The position numbers and the translations under genes are program-made. Positions 6,656-8,984 of a DNA stretch of 8,984 bases are shown in pieces. How positions within the stretch are numbered: the stretch's first letter is position 1; each line of letters begins with the position of its first letter. Under the pieces are notes generated by a model that had not been told where the DNA came from, made no database searches, and was given only the letters and a program-made list of their open reading frames with translations. Source of the DNA: Clostridia bacterium (GTDB taxonomy: Bacteria; Bacillota; Clostridia; Oscillospirales; Acutalibacteraceae); NCBI GenBank assembly GCA_017534365.1, contig JAFWCS010000093.1, positions 1 through 8,984 on the forward strand. The letters are read 5' to 3'.

Positions 6656-6684
6656 TTGAAATTTCATGCTTCCCGTGTTATGAT
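6656..6684 (+). promoter_or_regulatory. Strong extended -10 promoter for the TPR membrane protein operon, with overlapping palindromes
   Basis: TTGAAA (6656-6661), 17 bases, and TATGAT (6679-6684) with TGT immediately before it form a near-consensus sigma-A promoter. The start should be near 6691 in AT-rich DNA, about 50 bases before the TTG start codon. A perfect 10-base palindrome TGAAATTTCA (6657-6666) covers the -35, and an inverted repeat ACGGGAA (6633-6639) / TTCCCGT (6670-6676) brackets it. These could be operator sites, which is inference. Confidence 0.7.
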
Positions 6685-6742
6685 AAAATATAATATTTTT
6701 TTATAAGGTACGTCAGATCTGCTTTGAAAGGAGGCATGTTCC

Positions 6743-8353
6743 TTGAGCATGAAAGAGATGCCGGACGTTCCGGCGCAGGAGCTTGCGGAGCGCCCGGAGG
6801 AGCCGGCGGCGCCGGAAACGGAAGAGGAAGCCGCCGCGGCGACGAGCCCGCAGACGGAAGATCCGGTCCCGGCCGACGCGGTCGAAGACGCGCAGGAGGA
6901 AAAAGAAACAATAGAAGATACAGAAGAAGAAACAGAAGAGGAACCGGACGAAGAATCAGAAGAAGAACCGGAAGAAGCGGACGCGCAAGTCCCGCTTTGC
7001 ACGCGCTGCATGGAGCGGCCGGCGGAGGACGGCGCGCAGTATTGCGCTGAATGCGCGCAGGAAATGCGGAAGATCCGCATCCCGGTCTTCGGCTGGATCG
7101 GCGGGCTGCTCGTGCTGCTCGCGGGGCTGGCCGCGCTGGTCAGCGTGTTTCTCAACAGCGCGCCGGCGCTGCAGGTTGCCCGTGCGGACGGTTCGGCGGC
7201 CAAGGGTAACTGGATGCTTGCTTACAAGCAATACCGCAAGGCGGACAGCGTGGTCTATCAGGTGGACCAGATCCTGGATGAATACGGAACGCCGACGCCG
7301 TTCATCATGATCGGCACCGCCGCGCGCGCCAGACAGGCGGAGGCTGCCCTGCGCGGTTATAATCCGATGGACGCCAATGATTTCGTCCTGAATTACATAT
7401 CGGATCCCGCCGTGCGCAAGCGCTACGCGATCACGCAGGAGATCAATGAGGAATTCGAGATCTACGACGCCGCGTATTCCAAGCTGGAGGAACCGGTCCT
7501 CGCGCTGGTCAACGGCGAAGCCAAGGCCGATACGGTGAACGCGCAGCTGGAGGCGCTCCGCGGGCAGGTCAACGAGGTCTATGTGGATTATTTCCTTGCG
7601 GCGCTCACGACCTATTATGACTGCACGGAGGAAGAGGTGCTGGCCCGCTACCGGAAGCTGGATGAAACGGCGCGGGCGAGCGGCCGGGATTACCATTGGA
7701 TGTATTTCGAGCGCTACGCGACCGTGCTGCAGAATCAGGGTCATTATGAGGAAGCGCTCGCGCTTGCGGAGGAATACCTGCAGAAGGATCCCTCGAACCT
7801 GATCATGCTCAATAAGAAAATCAAGCTTGCGCTCCTGATGAAGAAGGAGGATGTTGCCGAGCAGGCGTATCAGTCGCTGACGGCGCTTTACGGCGATTCC
7901 GACGCGCAGGCGATCGCGACCGAGCTGCTGATGCTGCGCTTCCGCGGCGAATACGAAAAGGCGGAAACGCTCGTGACCGACGCGATCGAGAGCGCCGACA
8001 CGGATACGGCTGTGGAGCTGCACCGCCAGATGGCGCTGATCTATCTGATGCAGGAGGATTACAACAAGGCGTTCGACGAAGCCTATGAGGCCAATTACAA
8101 CGCTTACTACGTTTACGAGTATTACGGGGATGACAGCCTGTTCTCCGACGAGCTGGACAATACGCTGTATGTCTGCGCTCATCTCTGCCAGCTTTACGGC
8201 GACGGCACGGCGCAGTATGCGGGCAAGCTCTCGGAGGTGCTCAATTCCTATTCCGGCGCGCTCAAGGAATTTTCCACGCAGACGAAGTCCATCCTCAACG
8301 GCGAAAAAACAGCCCAGCAGGTGCTGACGGAAGGAGCGTACGATCTGGCATGA
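6743..8353 (+). CDS. Membrane protein with acidic N-terminus, zinc ribbon, one TM helix and external TPR-like repeats
   Basis: The start is a TTG at 6743, 8 bases after GGAGG (6730-6734). The ATG at 6749 is in frame but 14 bases away, and the ATG at 6736 is out of frame and too close. The product has 536 aa. Residues 1-82 are Pro/Ala/Glu-rich and strongly acidic (runs such as EEETEEEPDEESEEEPEE), likely disordered. A zinc ribbon follows, CTRC (86-89) and CAEC (101-104). A TM helix spans about 114-137. The rest (about 150-536) is helical and should lie outside the membrane. TPR-like units are visible near 316-350 (YATVLQNQGHYEEALALAEEYLQKDP), 354-384, 390-420 and 425-455. No enzyme motif is seen; a protein-binding scaffold is the natural reading. 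The stop overlaps the start of the next gene (ATGA at 8350-8353), so the two products are probably made together and may interact. GAA-rich codons in the acidic stretch differ from the GC-rich surroundings. Confidence 0.85.
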   Translation: MSMKEMPDVPAQELAERPEEPAAPETEEEAAAATSPQTEDPVPADAVEDAQEEKETIEDTEEETEEEPDEESEEEPEEADAQVPLCTRCMERPAEDGAQYCAECAQEMRKIRIPVFGWIGGLLVLLAGLAALVSVFLNSAPALQVARADGSAAKGNWMLAYKQYRKADSVVYQVDQILDEYGTPTPFIMIGTAARARQAEAALRGYNPMDANDFVLNYISDPAVRKRYAITQEINEEFEIYDAAYSKLEEPVLALVNGEAKADTVNAQLEALRGQVNEVYVDYFLAALTTYYDCTEEEVLARYRKLDETARASGRDYHWMYFERYATVLQNQGHYEEALALAEEYLQKDPSNLIMLNKKIKLALLMKKEDVAEQAYQSLTALYGDSDAQAIATELLMLRFRGEYEKAETLVTDAIESADTDTAVELHRQMALIYLMQEDYNKAFDEAYEANYNAYYVYEYYGDDSLFSDELDNTLYVCAHLCQLYGDGTAQYAGKLSEVLNSYSGALKEFSTQTKSILNGEKTAQQVLTEGAYDLA

Positions 8354-8889
8354 GGATCCTTTATATCATCACAAAAATCCTGACCTTCCCGGGCGCTTAT
8401 CTGCGCGCCTTCTGGGAGCATCTGACCTGCCGCATCCTCAAGCTCCCCGTGGAGCGCGAGGGCTATCTGCATCTGGATGAAACCTGCGGCCACGTCGAGC
8501 ACGGCATGGCGAGCCGGAAATTCGCCGCGTATCTGATCGAGACCGGCCCCGGCTTCATGAATTTCATCACCGGGCTGCCGCTGTTTCTCTGCGGCCTGAT
8601 CCAGCTGCGGATCCTCGGCGTGCGCATGAACGACAACACGGCGTTGTTTTTCGTCTATATTGCGGCGCTGTATCTCGGCGCCTCCCTGCTTTGCAGCCTG
8701 TTCCCGATGGTGGAGGACGCGCTCAACGCGCATTTTCTGATCTATCAGGCGCCCGGGAAAAACCCGCTCGGCATGGTGTTTGCGGCGCTCCCGCATTTCA
8801 TCGCGCTGATCGGCGCTTATCTTGAAAAATACGGCGTGCCGTTTCTGCTGGTCGCGGGCTATCTGGTCTATACCTTTCTGCATGCGTGA
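8350..8889 (+). CDS. Multi-pass membrane protein resembling an M50-like metalloprotease without its zinc site
   Basis: The ATG at 8350 overlaps the upstream stop (ATGA), indicating translational coupling to the TPR protein. The product has 179 aa with hydrophobic segments near 67-90, 97-117, 141-158 and 161-178. The layout resembles membrane proteins annotated as metalloprotease family (M50/DUF3267-like): those, as I recall, have TFPG-x3-HExxH-x3-C, a later G-P-F-F segment, and an H-A-F-P-S-x-x-D-A motif. Here TFPG (12-15) and Cys27 keep their spacing, but the HExxH position reads RAFWE (19-23). GPGF (66-69) and LFPMVEDALN (117-126) match the later motifs loosely. A lone His24 sits next to Glu23. 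If the relation holds, this is a catalytically dead relative, perhaps a chaperone or substrate binder for the TPR partner. The family link is from memory and unverified; membrane location and operon position are clear. Confidence 0.75.
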   Translation: MRILYIITKILTFPGAYLRAFWEHLTCRILKLPVEREGYLHLDETCGHVEHGMASRKFAAYLIETGPGFMNFITGLPLFLCGLIQLRILGVRMNDNTALFFVYIAALYLGASLLCSLFPMVEDALNAHFLIYQAPGKNPLGMVFAALPHFIALIGAYLEKYGVPFLLVAGYLVYTFLHA

Positions 8890-8896
8890 CGGCGGG

Positions 8897-8984
8897 ATGA
8901 AACGGCGATCCTTCCGGCTGCTCACCGTGCTGCTGACGGCTGCTGCCGCGGCGCTGCTGCGGGCGGTCTCCGCGTGGGCGGTCC
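8897..8984 (+). CDS. Start of a secreted or membrane protein, cut by the window end (partial)
   Basis: An open frame runs to the edge from ATG 8897 and begins MKRRSFRLLTVLLTA, a basic start followed by an Ala/Leu hydrophobic core, as in a signal peptide or N-terminal anchor. An in-frame ATG at 8882 would overlap the preceding gene by 8 bases and add MRDGG. Neither start has a good ribosome binding site; 8897 is preferred because it gives a normal signal peptide and lies 7 bases after the upstream stop. The close spacing suggests the third gene of the TPR/membrane-protein operon. Nothing can be said of its function. Confidence 0.55.
   Translation, partial: MKRRSFRLLTVLLTAAAAALLRAVSAWAV

Noticed and set aside
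6956..8182. Open frame of 408 codons on the minus strand opposite the TPR protein gene
   Set aside because: No recognisable domain, no promoter or RBS, and it lies wholly inside a gene with zinc ribbon, TM helix and TPR units in the plus frame.
8248..8925. Open frame of 225 codons on the minus strand at the right end
   Set aside because: It is Gln/Arg/His-rich, typical of an antisense shadow of hydrophobic membrane-protein codons, and has no RBS.

Overview
The window is ordinary-looking chromosomal DNA from a GC-rich, low-complexity-tolerant Gram-positive of the Clostridia, most likely an Oscillospiraceae/Ruminococcaceae-type gut anaerobe. This is inference from strong AAAGGAGG-type ribosome binding sites, sigma-A promoters with extended -10 elements, a lipobox protein, Sec signal peptides of Gram-positive type, and gene families common in that group. 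I see no insertion sequence, phage gene, CRISPR array or RNA gene.

Left edge (1-172): the first codons of an AlaX-like alanyl-tRNA editing gene run leftward off the window. It has its own promoter (96-124) and sits just beyond a rho-independent terminator (142-172) that closes the next unit.

Minus-strand unit (4232 down to 142): an apparent five-gene operon. The order of transcription is nth (endonuclease III, DNA base-excision repair), a two-zinc-ribbon protein with a C-terminal membrane anchor, a secreted and membrane-anchored protein with three tandem TPM-like domains and a Gly/Ser/His tail, then two tiny secreted proteins (64 and 96 aa) with nearly the same signal peptide. The zinc-ribbon/TPM pairing looks like a membrane module with a cytoplasmic and an external partner. 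The two small proteins are the least explained part.

Divergent intergenic region (4233-4441): AT-rich, with a promoter facing each way.

Plus-strand unit 1 (4442-6533): a lipoprotein of 676 aa with a duplicated ~50-residue N-terminal module, a Thr/Pro-rich stalk and seven repeats that should make a beta-propeller. It ends in a rho-independent terminator.

Plus-strand unit 2 (6656 to the right edge): a strong promoter overlapped by palindromes, then a TTG-started membrane protein (acidic N-terminus, zinc ribbon, one TM segment, external TPR-like repeats). It is translationally coupled (ATGA) to a multi-pass membrane protein that resembles an M50-like metalloprotease but lacks the HExxH zinc site. 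The start of a further signal-peptide-bearing gene is cut by the window end.

The recurring theme is cell-envelope proteins of poorly described function. The best candidates for something new are the zinc-ribbon/triple-TPM/small-secreted-protein cluster and the TPR/pseudoprotease pair.
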